Shown: positions 33,588 to 45,680, counted from the stretch's first letter. The stretch: 64,000 nt of DNA from Taeniopygia guttata (GCF_048771995.1 NC_133025.1:1612001-1676000), one strand, 5' to 3'. The notes: generated from the letters alone by a model not told the origin. Numbers and translations are program-made.

Positions 33588-35033
33588 AGGAATGTGGGAT
33601 CTGGGAAGGAGCAGAGAGGAATGTGGGATTTGGGAAGGACAGACAGGAATGTGGGATTTGGGAAGGAGCAGAGAGAAATGTGGGATCTGGAAAAGCACAA
33701 ACAGGAATGTGGGATCTGGGAAGAACAGACAGGAATGTGGGATCCGGGAAAGCACAGACAGGAATGTGGGATCAGTAAAGCACAAGCAGGAATGTGGGAT
33801 CTGGGAAGGCACAGACAGGAATGTGGGATTTGGGAAGGCACAGACAGGAATGTGGGATTTGGGAAGGAGCAGACAGGAATGTGGGATCAGGAAAGCACAG
33901 ACAGGAATGTGGGATCTGGGAAGGAGCAGACGGGAATGTGGGATCTGGGAAGGAGCAGACGGGAATGTGGGATCTGGGAAGGAGCAGACAGGAATGTGGG
34001 ATCAGTAAAGCACAGGCAGGAATGTGGGATCTGAGAAGCACAGACAGGAATGTGGGATTTGGGAAGGACAGACAGGAATGTGGGATTTGGGAAGGAGCAG
34101 AGAGAAATGTGGGATCTGGGAAGGAGCAGACAGGAATGTGGGATCTGGGAAGGAGCAGACAGGAATGTGGGATTTGGGAAGCACAGACAGGAATGTGGGA
34201 TCTGGGAAGGAGCAGAGAGAAATGTGGGATTTGGGAAGGAGCAGAGAGGAATGTGGGATCTGGGAAGGCACAGACAGGAATGTGGGATCAGGAAAGCACA
34301 AACAGGAATGTGGGATCTGGGAAGCACAGACAGGAATGTGGGATCTGGGAAAGCACAGACAGGAATGTGGGATCTGGGAAGAACAGAGAGAAATGTGGGA
34401 TTTGGGAAGGAGCAGACAGGAATGTGGGATCAGAAAAGCACAAACAGGAATGTGGGAAGGAGCAGACAGGAATGTGGGATCTGGGAAGGAGCAGAGAGAA
34501 ATGTGGGATCTGGGAAGGAGCAGACAGGAATGTGGGATCTGGGAAGCACAGACAGGAATGTGGGATTTGGGAAGGAGCAGAGAGGAATGTGGGATCAGTA
34601 AAGCACAAACAGGAATGTGGGATCTGGGAAGGAGCAGAGAGAAATGTGGGATCTGGGAAGGAGCAGACAGGAATGTTGGATCAGGAAAGTACAGGCAGGA
34701 ATGTGGGATCTGGGAAGCACAGATAGGAATGTGGGATCTGGGAAGCACAGATAGGAATGTGGGATCTGGGAAGGAGCAGACGGGAATGTGGGATCTGGGA
34801 AAGCACAGACAGGAATGTGGGATTTTGGAAGGAGCAGATAGGAATGTGGGATCAGTAAAGCACAAACAGGAATGTGGGAAGGCACAGACAGGAATGTGGG
34901 ATCTGGGAAGCACAGACAGGAATGTGGGATCTGGGAAGGAGCAGAGAGAAATGTGGGATCCAGGAAAGCACAAACAGGAATGTGGGATCTGGGAAGGAGC
35001 AGAGAGAAATGTGGGATCTGGGAAGGAGCAGAA
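33588..35033. repeat. ~28-bp minisatellite (about 50 copies) in COL7A1 intron
   Basis: Units of 26-29 bp: AATGTGGGATCTGGGAAGGA then GCAGACAGG, with 'CACAGACAGG' variants. It reaches to about 38 bp from the donor of the 81-nt helix exon. Long ORFs on both strands are artefacts. Confidence 0.95.
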
Positions 35034-35071
35034 CCTTTTCCCAACAATCCGTGTCCTTTCCTGCCACTCAC

Positions 35072-35152
35072 CGGCTTCCCCTTCTGCCCCTGAAGGCCTC
35101 TGTCACCTTTGGCTCCCTTGATCCCGTTCTTCCCATCCAGTCCTGCTGCACC
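35072..35152 (-). CDS. COL7A1: COL7A1 helix exon, 81 nt
   Basis: Nine triplets, GAAGLDGKNGIKGAKGDRG then LQGQKGKP, phase 0. Corresponds to human GSPGKDGVPGIRGEKGD. Donor CCG|GTGAGT. Confidence 0.92.
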
Positions 35153-36659
35153 CTGCCGGAAATTTGGGAAAAATTCATTCCAGAACCCATTTTTTTCCAG
35201 GGAAAAGGGATGAGGAGAGTCCAGGATGGAATCCCAACTGCAGGATCCCTCAGTCCAAGGGCAGGAGCTCCCCCAGGAACAGCCCCAAGGCCTGAGGCTG
35301 GGATTTAGCTCCCATTCCTCACCCCAATTCCGTGGATTGTAAATCCCTGCCAAATGAAACCTGGGAGGGGATAAATTCGTAATTCCAGCCGGGAAAATTG
35401 TGGCAGCAAAAGGGTCATTCCAGGCAAGGAGATTTGGATGGGGTTGGGAATGGGAACAGGGATTTAAGGAATGTCAGACGCAGGGGGGGGTGCAGGTTTT
35501 TTATCCCATTTTGGAATTATTTGGCTTCTGGAGCCACATCCAGCACTGGGAACTCATTTCATGGAGACTCCCATTGTTGTGGGAGCAAATAAAGCTGCTA
35601 AAAACCCTCTTTTTTTTTTTTTTTTAATTTTAAATTTTTTCCCAAGGTTGTTTCAGTCTCCTCATCCATCCTGGCCAATTTTGATGGCATTTCCCAGCAC
35701 CTGGATGTGAAGGAAAAATTGGATTTATCCCCACTTGAGCCCCTCTCAGGGGAGAATGAATTGGCTGCTTGAGGAAATCAGGAGCTGAACAAGTGGAATT
35801 CTCTGCTTGGAATTTGTTTGCTGTGGTTGTTGGAAAGAAACAAATTCATTAAGTTAAAAAAAAATCAGATTTGTCTGCCAGGGACTCCCTGGATCAGGGA
35901 AAATCCATGTTCCTCCATATTCCAGGCACTATCAGGCACAGATATCTCTTTATTGGTAATTATTTATTGACACAAGCAATAGAAAATTCCATCTGGGGAT
36001 GTAAATAAACCATAAAACCCCAGGAAAATGGGAATATTTCTGTTTGCTGGGACAGATTGGAGGGTAATAAACCATTTGTGTGATGGTTAAATCCCACAAA
36101 TCCGGGATACCTTCAAGTGCCTGGAGTTTTGAAGGAGCTGGGATCAGACCAAGAATGGGACAAAAAGCTTCTTCTAAAAAACCTGACATTAATTAGAGTT
36201 CTCCTAATTAGCTTTAATATTTCTCTAAATTTCCCCAAATATCTCCAGTGCCAGGTTTTCCATGTTTTCCTGTCCAAATCCTATTCCATGAGATCCTGCT
36301 CATCCTGAGAGAATCCCAGATGGATTTAGGAAAAGTTAAGCTCACTTAAGGATATGCTGAAGGAAATCTGGGTCTAAGCCTGGCCTACTTAATCCAGGCA
36401 ACATAAATAAGATTTAGAGATGGGTTTTACCTCTTCATAAGTGGTTTCCTGCTTATCATGGGCTGGAGAGATTTTGGAATATGGATTGGAAGGTTTAAAA
36501 TTGGGATTGGATATGGCCTGAAAGGGAAGAAGGTCATGGAGGTGATGCTTTCCCAGGACAGGGAAAAGATGGGACAGGAGGAATTAAAAGAGGAAAAACA
36601 AGGGGGAAAAAAGAAAAAATAAGGAGAAAGTGCAAAGAAGCCAAATGGAAATTTGTTCC

Positions 36660-36960
36660 CTCGGATTTCCATCCCGGTGTCGTGCCAGGGAAGTCAAGGC
36701 TGGACAATAAATGGGAGTAAATTAAAATTTAAATGGCAATTTAAAGGCAATTACTGGAGGAATACTGGAAACGGCTCCGGCTCTTTGGATTTGGGATTAA
36801 AACGTTGCTGGAATTGAACTGCCAACGCTGCGGGTCCACGCAGAGAGGCTGAGTCACCAACGCTGTGACGCAGAGAAACCTTGGATCCTCCGCTTCCAGG
36901 CAAAAATTCCCGCGGGCCGGAGGCAGGGAGGAGCCAGGGAGGAGCTGGGAATGAGCCGGG
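36660..36960. promoter_or_regulatory. Candidate intronic enhancer with AP-1-like site
   Basis: Non-repetitive, CpG-containing block with GCTGAGTCACC (AP-1/MARE-like) near 36,849 and GTGACGCAG (CRE/ATF half-like) near 36,865. Motif content only; no direct sign of activity. Confidence 0.25.
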
Positions 36961-38677
36961 ACACCCTGGGAAAGGCTGGAATCCATCGGGATGCTCCCCC
37001 GGAAGGATGGAGCTGTTTGAAGCCACACATCAAAAAGGAGAATGAATTCCCAAAGTTCTTCCTAAAAGGTTTTCCACCTTCTGGGCTCCTGCTCCTCAAT
37101 ATTTGATGGGATGATGCAAATGGAATCTCCACCTTGGAAAAATGGTTTTAGCCCTTCCCTGCTGGGTTGTGGGCAGGATTATCTGCTGCAGTTTTGAGTT
37201 GCTTTCCCCCCCAAAAAATTTGGTGTTTGGGGTGGGAATTGCCTGGTTGAGTGGAAAATTCCCCTTGGCAGGGGGTTTGGAAGGAGAGGCTCTGGAAGGG
37301 AATGATCCAACCCTCAGCATTTTAGGATTCTGTGTGATCCCAGTTTTCCTGAAAAAATTAATATCCATTATAAACTCAAATTCTGCTTATAAACCATTCC
37401 CACTCCTGCTGAGCTCCGAGTCTGGCGCCCTCCAGACTCCGGGCATTCAGAATCCCTGGAAAACCAAAACAGGGAGCAAGAAATGAGAGAAAAGAGCATT
37501 AAAAATCAGAGTTTTGGGGAGAACAACGGGTTAATGCACATCGTTATTTTAATGCACAATCACGGGGAATAAAGGAGAGGAGCTGGAAACTCGAGTCCAT
37601 GATCTAAATGATGAGTTAATGGGAATAAAAAGCAGCAATTGGAACATAAAAGAGGGAAGAGAGGCAGGAATGGTAAAATAAAAAGGGAGCAGAGCTTTTA
37701 GAAAAGTGAGGAAAGGAGGAGGAGACGCCTGGAATATCAAAACTGAACCTGTGTGTGAAGTCAAGTGGATCCATTGAAATATTCCGAGGAATAATTGCAG
37801 GGAGAAGACACAAATGCTGTCAGCTCAGTTGGGAACTTCCATGGATCAGAAAATCGGGAGAGTAAATGGATGAGGGTGACAAAATCACTGCCAGGGAATT
37901 CAGCAGGAGCAGCAATTGTTGGCAATTTGTGGGAATAACAGATGGGATTAGAGGGAAATGAAGGAAAATGAGGAGCACAAGGCTTTACCTGGAAGATTTG
38001 GCATTGGATCCAGGCAGGATGGGAGTTCTGTCCTCGGGAAAAGGGGAAAGAGGATTTGGGGAATGATGGAGAGCTCGAGATTAACTCAGGGGAGGAATAA
38101 TCGAAGTTGGAGTGCTTAGGAAATGAAGTGGGAGCTTAATTCCCATCAGGATCCTCCCTCGGGTGCCTGAATGGATGGGAATGATGGGTGAGAATTCCCT
38201 AAAATGATGGATGAGAATTCCCTAAATCTCCCAATAAAACCAGTGGGAAATGAACCTGGCAGAGGTAGCCTCAGGTGGGTTGAATTCCAGAATTTATCAT
38301 GGATCTTTCAGCATTGTCCCAGCTTGGATCTGGCTTTTGCAATTTTGGGAATGTGGTGAGGGACCAAATCCCAGCTTTGCCCTGCCCCAGCAGAATCCCA
38401 GGATATTTCCAAAAGGAAGATTCCTTTGCTTTGCTCGGATGGTGGACGGCAGGTCACCACTCTGTGGGAGTTATTATCCCTAAAATCCAGGGAAAAACAG
38501 GATGCTGGCATCCCTGCAAACTTTGCTCTATTCCTGGATGGATTCACTCCATGGATTCAGATGTTCCCTATGAAACAATTCCATAAATATCCTCAATCCA
38601 GCACCTAGCAGTGCTGATCCCAGGTCTTGCAGCACGTTCTGGCCTCAAGGCTTTGGCCAAGTGCTCAGAAGGTTGTT

Positions 38678-38718
38678 TATAATTATTATTAATAATAATA
38701 ATAATAATAATAAATAAA
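38678..38718. repeat. (TAA)n microsatellite
   Basis: TTATTATTAATAATAATAAT-type trinucleotide run. Confidence 0.9.
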
Positions 38719-38864
38719 ATAACTAATTGGAGGGCCTTTTCCTCAGGGAGCAATTCCCACTCGGATTCCAGGCCTGTCAATAATTCCATGGCTGTGACGA
38801 GGAATCAATGGGGACTCATTTCTTTGGACAACCTTGAAAATTTGGAGTTTGGGCCCTTAATTAA

Positions 38865-38935
38865 GAGTAGGACTTGATGATCCTGGTGGGTCCTTTCCAA
38901 CTCCAAATGTTCCATGATTCCATGATTCTGAGAGT
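38865..38935 (+). mobile_element. CR1 3' tail
   Basis: GACTTGATGATCCTGGTGGG, TCCTTTCCAACTCCAAATG, then ATTCCATGATTCTG, the CR1 terminal repeat. Confidence 0.75.
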
Positions 38936-39032
38936 CTTTGGAGCTTGGAGATTTTTCCACTTGGGGTGAATACACCAAAGGCATTAAAAACATTAATTAA
39001 ATGTATTTTTCTTGTGTTCCTTAATGCAAAAT

Positions 39033-39235
39033 CATGGAATCACGGAATGGTTTGGGTGAGAAGGGACCTCAAAGCCCATCCAGTTCCAATCCCAAGGGCA
39101 GGGACACCTCCCATTGCCTTGGACACTTCCAAGGATGGAGCATCCATAATTTTCTGGGAATTCTGTTGCCAGGGCATCCAGAACCTCACAGAGAGGAATT
39201 TCTTCCAAAGGCCATAACCCCAAACCTCTGGCTAT
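39033..39235 (-). mobile_element. CR1 3' fragment, antisense
   Basis: Starts ATCATGGAATCACGGAATGG, then AGGGACCTCAAAGCCCATCC, GGACACTTCCAAGGATGG and GAATTTCTTCC. A well preserved reverse-complement CR1 end of about 200 bp. Confidence 0.88.
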
Positions 39236-39412
39236 GATCCCTGATAACCAAGCTGGTTTTCCAGCAAAACCTCCTGGAACACGGACTTTGGGAGCAGCTC
39301 CGAGTTCCCATGGCCTCTTCCCACCCTTTCCCAAATTCCTGGCCTGGGAGAGGACCAGGGCCCTTCTCCACACCCAGGGTTTGGGAAAGCAGGGAAACAT
39401 TTTCCAACTCAC

Positions 39413-39448
39413 GGAAGATCCTGGCGAACTCGGTTCTCCTGGCTCCCC
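39413..39448 (-). CDS. COL7A1: COL7A1 helix exon, 36 nt, with Gly>Ser break
   Basis: GEPGEPSSPGSS, phase 0, donor TCC|GTGAGT, acceptor CCTTGCAG. The third triplet is Ser-Ser-Pro: AGT stands where the repeat needs GGN, one base from GGT. The splice sites and length (36 nt, the commonest size here) show it is a genuine exon. Confidence 0.87.
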
Positions 39449-39914
39449 CTGCAAGGAAAACGGGGATGAGTTACTCTGGGGAAGAGCTGAGATCCCTCTG
39501 GAAACAGGGAATGCTGTAGGAATTCTGGAAAAGGGACAAAGAGAGCGTTGAGGAGCTCCTTAGAGCAGCAGCTGGAAGGACAGTGGGATATCCCAAATAT
39601 CCCAGCTGGAAAACAATGGATTCCACTGGCTCTAAATGGAGCTTGGAGAACATCTGTCACCTCCCTCCTGGAATATTGACATTCCAGCAACTCCTTAGTG
39701 ACCATTCCAGCCTGGAAAACCTCCCAGAGTGCTCTGCTCCTTTAAAATCTCCAGGACTTTCCTGGAAAAGTGCAGCTGCTCCTGCTTTTCTAGAGTTTCA
39801 ATCATTCCAATCAGGAAATTTGGGGAGGGAATGAGGGATTATATCCCATGGGAAAACCGAGATGGGATTTTCCACCTCAGTCCTGGCAGGAGATGCCTCA
39901 AGTTTGGAGCTCAC

Positions 39915-39986
39915 CTTCTGTCCCACAGGTCCTCTGCTCCCGAAAAGTCCCATCATTCCCTTGGATCCAGCTTCTCCTTTGATTCC
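39915..39986 (-). CDS. COL7A1: COL7A1 helix exon, 72 nt
   Basis: Eight triplets from GIKGEAGSKGMMGLFG to SRGPVGQK. Aligns with human GSKGEPGDKGSAGLPGLRG. Donor AAG|GTGAGC. Confidence 0.91.
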
Positions 39987-41134
39987 CTAAAATGTTAAAA
40001 TCCCTGTTTAATACAATGTGAGCACCTACCCTCTGGAATTTATCCATGGAAAAACCCATGGAGATAACGAAAATGACCAAAAGCACCATTTCCATATCAA
40101 AAATTCCATCCCAGGGGTCGGGAAGAAAGCCACCAGTGCCAGGACTTGGCAGGAACCTCTGGGAATTGTTATGGAAAAGATTCCTTGCCCAGTGGCAGGG
40201 ATTGCAGGAGAACAGGCAGGAAGGGGGTTTGGATCCTCGGGATGAGCTGTATCTCTGCCAAAAATCCAGGAGAAGACCCTGCTGGACTCACTGGGGCTGG
40301 AGATTCCACTCTCCAAAGTCATCCAGATATTTATCCAAGAGGAGTCGTTTGTGTGTTATTTTATGGATTATTTTTCGTGGATTTTTTTTTTCCTGGAGTA
40401 TTTTAAAGGGTTATTTTTTATGGATTCATTTTTATGGAGGATTTTTCATCAGAGTCCAATCGGATGAACAAAATACATGGAATTTTATCTGACTTTAAAA
40501 AACATGGGAGAATCTCCAATAGTTTCCTTCACTCTGGGGACCCGAGCAGAGGGATCAGAAAAGGGCAGGATCTGCCTCTTCCCAAGGGACGTGCCCACCT
40601 TGGATCAGGCAATTCCCACCCGGAATACACCGGGATCCAGCTTCCCGTGGGAAATAACAGGAGCTGGATGTGTCACTGCTGCTGTAGGAACTTCAATTTA
40701 TTCAGTCCTGGGGTCAGGTTTGTGAGGCCAAAGCCATTTCCATGAGATGGAAATTGGGATGAGTAGGACACGGAGACGGGAGCTGTGACTCAGCTGGGAG
40801 TGGGAGAATTCCATGATTCCTCTCAGGAAAATGGGGCTGGGTTGGGACCTGGGATGAGCTCCTGGGGAGCAGAGGGAGAGGGAGGAGCTCTGCCACCACC
40901 CAGGGGACACAAAGGGACACAGGAGCCATCCAAGCCGTACCAAGAGCATTCCAGAGGCTCCAGGAGCAGGGATGGCTCCTGGAGGGAGAGGAGGATGTGG
41001 GAATGGAATGGTCGCTTTTCCAAGTGGGACACCTGAGAAATGGGATGTGTTTGGGGTCCCCAAACCCCTGCCCAGCCCCCTCCTCTCCCTGACCATGCCA
41101 GAGTTGGGTGTGGCTGTGTTTTCCAGCAGAATCC

Positions 41135-41310
41135 TGGATGGGATGGTTTGGGATGGAAGTGACTTTAGAGATCACCCAGTTCCAATCCCAGCCGTGGGAC
41201 ACCCTCCACGATCCCCGGTTGCTCCAAGCCGCATCCAACCTGGGACTTCCAGGGATCCAGAGGCATCCATAATTTTTCTGGGAATTCTGTTTGCCACCCT
41301 CAGTCCCTTC
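41135..41310 (-). mobile_element. CR1 3' fragment, antisense
   Basis: GGGATGGTTTGGGATGGAAG, CCCAGTTCCAATCCC, GTTGCTCCAAGCCGCATCC and GGGATCCAGAGGCATCC. It ends about 25 bp from a helix exon donor. Confidence 0.82.
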
Positions 41311-41335
41311 CTCACAGGCTTTGGGAAATTCCCAC

Positions 41336-41407
41336 CTTTTCTCCTACGGGTCCGTCCTCTCCCTTCTCGCCTTTGTCTCCATCAAAACCTGGTAGTCCCT
41401 GCTCACC
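41336..41407 (-). CDS. COL7A1: COL7A1 helix exon, 72 nt
   Basis: Eight triplets, GEQGLPGFDGDKGEKG then EDGPVGEK, phase 0. Aligns with human GERGPRGLDGDKGPRG. Donor AAG|GTGGGA. Confidence 0.92.
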
Positions 41408-41538
41408 CTGAAAGGAAAACCAGGAATTGGTGGATTTGAATGATTCCACCTCTCCTGGAAGGATCCAGCTGGATCCAAGTGCTGCTTCCCAGCGCTGATC
41501 CCGAGCAGGGAAGGGACAGCTTGGAAAGCCAAACTTAC

Positions 41539-41595
41539 GGGATCTCCTTTGGTGCCTTTGTAGCCCTGGGGTCCAAAAATCATCATGGATTCACC
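41539..41595 (-). CDS. COL7A1: COL7A1 helix exon, 57 nt, conserved imperfection
   Basis: GESMMIFGPQGYKGTKGDP, phase 0. The break MMIF corresponds exactly to human GDSAVILGPPGPRGAKGD, so this helix imperfection is ancestral. Donor CCC|GTAAGT, acceptor CTCCAG. Confidence 0.93.
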
Positions 41596-41599
41596 CTGG

Positions 41600-43315
41600 A
41601 GAAAGGAGAAAACAGGGAAAGGGATCCACCGTGAGCGGATGGATCCCACTGGGAATGCAGTGATCAACAACAGCATTAATTGTTAGGGTTAATCACCCTT
41701 CATTAGAAGCTGAATCATGAACATGCCCAGAAAACCCCAAATCCTGAGGTTTTCCAGTGACCTCCTAAAAATGTTGGAGCCCGCTGGCGTTATCCCAGTG
41801 CATTTCTCCGGGATGGAAACGGACAATGGGACAATTCCCTGATCCCAGTGCTGGGACAGATTCCGTGAGTGATCTGTGGCTTTGTCACTCAGGGGGTCGG
41901 GATTTCCAGCTCTTCCCAGCGGTGGGAAGCGGCCGCCGGCAGGATTGGGAATGGAGCTGTCCGTGGTGTCCCGGGTGATGGATGCAGCTGGAGCTGAGGA
42001 ACGGCACCAAGGTCACCCCTTAGAGGGAAGTTCTCAGAGGTGACACCCCAAAGTGTCACCCCTGGGAGCCACAGAGACACAGGGACCCCACGGACACATC
42101 CGTGCCGAGCTCCTCAGGGAGTGGAATCACAGCTATTCCAAGGAATGTCTCTGCTCTGGAGAAGGGATGGTTGTGTCTCCAAAGGTGGGCAGCTGGGCTC
42201 CCTTTGGAAAAAATTCCCTTCACTCAACTCCCTTCAGTGCAAATATTCCCAATCTGGGTGATTCTGCCTTGCTGGGGTTTTACCAGCTCTGCATGCATCA
42301 ACATTCCCAAAAATCTGGCATTTTTTGGACTCTGCCCAACCCTCTCCACATTCTGGTTTCATACACATTCCTGCTTCCCAGCTCTCTAACAGAGGCAGGA
42401 TGGGGCTCAACAAATTTTGGGAACAGAGGGGAGACTAAAAATCCTGCAGTTTAATCCAGCCCTGGGATCCATGGAGTTATTCCCACATCGATCCGGGGAG
42501 AAGGAGATGGAAAATTAAGCTGCAATCAGGTGGAACAATCCCAAGCTGTTTTCCCCCTCCGGCTCCCGTTTTATCTCCGATTCCACCTCATCTTTTACCA
42601 AAGCATCCTTTGGAAAACTCATCCCACATTCCTTCGGCTTGGGAAGAGTTCCGGGGCCTCCTCACAAAGCAAATTAAGAATTGATTGGTCTCCGGGGCGA
42701 GTTCCATTCCAGAGGAGCTTCCTCAGAGACAAATGGGCCTTAATCACGGAATATTGCATGACTCAAAGGCGGCATCATCACGGAGCTTTTCCAAAACCTC
42801 ATTTTCCAAAGAGCCATTCCGGCCAGGAAGGGACTTAACAACACGCCGGGCACGAGTTCAGCGGTTTCTGAGCATTTTCCAGGAGCACTTGAGGAGTTAT
42901 TTTCCCATTACCTGTCAGGAGCCAGCTCGGGCTGGTGGAAATTAGGGTTGGCTTTGGGGTCAGCTGCTCATTCCAAAAATCAGGGGGAGTTTTCTTCCTC
43001 TCTTAATTCAGGATTTTTGTGTCCCAGCAAATTGTTCCCAAAATTACTTTTTAAAAAAAAAATTTTTTATTATTATTATTGTTGTGCTTTGTAGGATCCC
43101 ATCAAATCCATCCCACAAACTCAGCTCTGAGAGATTGCGAGGATGGCATAAAAAAATTGGGATTTAAATTGGTGGAGACCCCCAAAAAGGAGGGGGAGAA
43201 TCCAGGTGTTGCATCCTCTTCATTTCACAGGCACAACAAGGAGAGGATGGATCCAGGCTTTTCTGGGAGCCACACAGTGAAAGGAAAACCCCCAAAAAAA
43301 CTGGGATGTCCTTAC
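41600..43315. other. COL7A1 intron
   Basis: Unique intronic sequence with no exon or repeat recognised apart from an A/T-rich run near 43,050-43,080. 42,640-42,860 is relatively CpG-rich. Confidence 0.5.
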
Positions 43316-43351
43316 TCGTTCTCCCTTTGGTCCCACAAGTCCCCGATCACC
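43316..43351 (-). CDS. COL7A1: COL7A1 helix exon, 36 nt
   Basis: GDRGLVGPKGER, phase 0, donor CGA|GTAAGG, acceptor TTTTTAG. Confidence 0.9.
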
Positions 43352-43769
43352 CTAAAAACAGGAAAAGATAAAAAAAAAAGGTGAATTATTCCCTTTTTAT
43401 TGCCTCTTGTGCTGCTCAGGCCATTGATTCCCAGTCCAATCCACTAAAACCTCCTGGAGCTGGAAGTCAGATCCTCTGGACACTCTGGAAAACCCTCAGC
43501 TCGCCATGAAATGATGTGGAAAACCCAAATTTATGGCACTGACAGTGAATAAAACCCCATAGGACTGAGAGGGTTTCCTGACTCCATGCTCAGCACAATG
43601 CAGGATTGCTGCTGGATTTCCCATCCCAATGGGATTCAGCATCTCCATCCTGCAGAGGTGGCATCCTAAAAATGAAGGATTTCCCAAATTTCTCCCTCAA
43701 ATCTTTTAATGGAATCCATATGGAATAGGAGCTGGAGTGCAGAGCACATGAGGCTGACCCGGGGGCTCT

Positions 43770-44425
43770 CCCAGTCCCTTCCCAGGAGATCTGGGATTAT
43801 TCCCAAAGGCTGATCCAGGGGCTCTCCCAGTCCCTTCCCAGGAGATCTGGGATGATTCCCAAAGGCTGATCCAGGGGTTTTCCCAGTCCCTTCCCAGGAG
43901 ATCCTGGGATGATTCCCAAAGGCTGATCCAGGGGTTTTCCCAGTCCCTTCCCAGGAGATCTGGGATTATTCCCAAAGGCTGATCCAGGGGCTCTCCCAGT
44001 CCCTTCCCAGGAGATCTGGGATGATTCCCAAAGGCTGATCCAGGGGTTTTCCCAGTCCCTTCCCAGGAGATCTGGGATTATTCCCAAAGGCTGATCCAGG
44101 GGTTTTCCCAGTCCCTTCCCAGGAGATCAGGGATGATTCCCAAAGTCTGATCCAGGGGTTTTCCCAGTCCCTTCCCAGGAGATCAGGGATGATTCCCAAA
44201 GGCTGATCCAGGGGCTTTCCCAGACCTTTCCCAGGAGATCTGGGACGATTCCCAAAGGCTGACCCAGGGGTTTTCCCAGTCCATTCCCAGGAGATCTGGG
44301 ATTATTCCCAAAGGCTGATCCAGGGGCTCTCCCAGTCCCTTCCCAGGAGATCTGGGATGATTCCCAAAGGCTGATCCAGGGGTTTTCCCAGTCCATTCCC
44401 AGGAGATCCTGGGATTATTCCCACT
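43770..44425. repeat. 56-bp minisatellite in COL7A1 intron
   Basis: About 12 highly similar copies at 55-57-bp spacing: AAGGCTGATCCAGGGGTTTT, CCCAGTCCCTTCCCAGGAGA and TCTGGGATGATTCCC. Confidence 0.95.
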
Positions 44426-44461
44426 GGTTTAAAAGGGCAGCTGCTGCCTATAATGCCAGGG

Positions 44462-44558
44462 AACAAAGTGCAGATAAGAGTTGCAGATAGGATAAGAGAT
44501 GTAGATAAGAGTTGCAGATGAGATAAGAGTTGCAGATAAGTTTTGTAGATAAGATCAG
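44462..44558. repeat. GATAAG-rich short tandem repeat next to COL7A1 donor
   Basis: Seven GATAAG/GATAGG motifs in irregular units of about 15 bp (AGATAAGAGTTGC). The last lies about 12 bp from the donor of the exon at 44,566-44,601. Confidence 0.85.
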
Positions 44559-44565
44559 TTCTTAC

Positions 44566-44601
44566 TCTCTGGCCTTTCATGCCTGGGAAGCCTTTTGGAC
44601 C
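44566..44601 (-). CDS. COL7A1: COL7A1 helix exon, 36 nt
   Basis: GPKGFPGMKGQR, phase 0, donor AGA|GTAAGA, acceptor TTTTTCCAG. Confidence 0.9.
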
Positions 44602-45074
44602 CTGGAAAAATGCATAAAAATATGTAAGAACCTACAAAAACAGGTGGAAAGTGGGAAGGTGAGAAAGTTGGGAAAGAGCAGCCTCCATCCAAAGGCAGAG
44701 CTGCTTCCAGGGGTGGGCTCCAGCATGGAAAATCCGCTGGAAGAACCAGCACAGGAGCTCCTACTTTAACCCTCTGTGCACCACCGGGATCTCCTGGCAG
44801 GTGGATAAATTCAGCCAAATTCCCTCATTTTGAGAATCCCGCTGGGATTTTTGGACCCTCAACATCAAGGAAAAGCTGGGTTGCTCCAAGAGGTTCTTCC
44901 AAGGTGGAGATGGATCCTTGATGGGGATCTCCAGATCCCATGGAGGCCAAGGCAGGATGGGAAGCACATTTGGGGAGGTGAAAAGCCCCTGGTCACCCCA
45001 TTGTGGACATCCCTGTTTGCTAAAATTCCCAGGAATATGCAGGAAGATGGGAATTTCCATATGCAGGTTCACCT

Positions 45075-45290
45075 TCCACTATCCCAGGGTGTTCCAAGCC
45101 TTGTCCAACCTGGCCTTGGACACTTCCAAGGATGGGGCAGCCACAGTTTTTCTGGGAATTCTGTGCCAGGGCCTCCCCAGCCTCACAGGGAAGAATTTCT
45201 TCCCAATATCCCGTTTTTCCCTGCCCTATTCCAGTTCAAAGCCATTCCCCCACTTCCTATTGCTCTGTGTCCTTATAAAAAAATCCTCTT
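45075..45290 (-). mobile_element. CR1 3' fragment, antisense
   Basis: CCAAGCCTTGTCCAACCTGG, CCTTGGACACTTCCAAGGAT and CTCACAGGGAAGAATTTCTT identify an antisense CR1 end. Confidence 0.88.
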
Positions 45291-45680
45291 CCTTTCATTC
45301 CATGAAAAATAACAGCCTAATAAATAATAATGAATAAATAATAATGAGTTTATCCAAATTCCAGCTGCTATTTGTGTCTCCCCCTACTCAGCCCCCTCCA
45401 GTGGAACAAGAACCTGAAATTCCTGCTGTGAAATTCCTGAAATTCCTGCAGACCTGACAACGGCAGGGAGGGCTTGATATTCCAGGAGGGCTTCCAAACC
45501 TTGGGATGAGCCACCCAAAAGGACAAGGACAGTAGGGAATCCACTCCCCCATCCCCCTGGAATTCAGGTTCCCAAATCTCTGTTTCCCACTGGAATAATC
45601 CCCTTGTATTTCTCTCACAGCTTGTGGGGATTCTGCCAGCCGTGGATCTGTGGTTTTTTCGGGAATATGGGAACACTCAC

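Larger units (their letters stand above)
35153..39412. other. Large COL7A1 intron (4.3 kb)
   Basis: Contains a poly(T) run at about 35,609-35,626, a unique block at 36,660-36,960, a TAA microsatellite and two CR1 pieces; otherwise nothing recognised. It is the largest intron on the 3' side of the duplicated exon, and no Gly-X-Y exon was found in it. Confidence 0.6.

Noticed and set aside
37987-38025. 39-nt GT-AG bounded segment (NSHPAWIQCQIFQ) in the large COL7A1 intron
   Set aside because: In phase but has no Gly-X-Y, and neighbouring exons already align with human without a gap.
44759-44795. Collagen-looking fragment EIPVVHRGLK next to an acceptor-like CCAG
   Set aside because: No GT donor and no Gly repeat.
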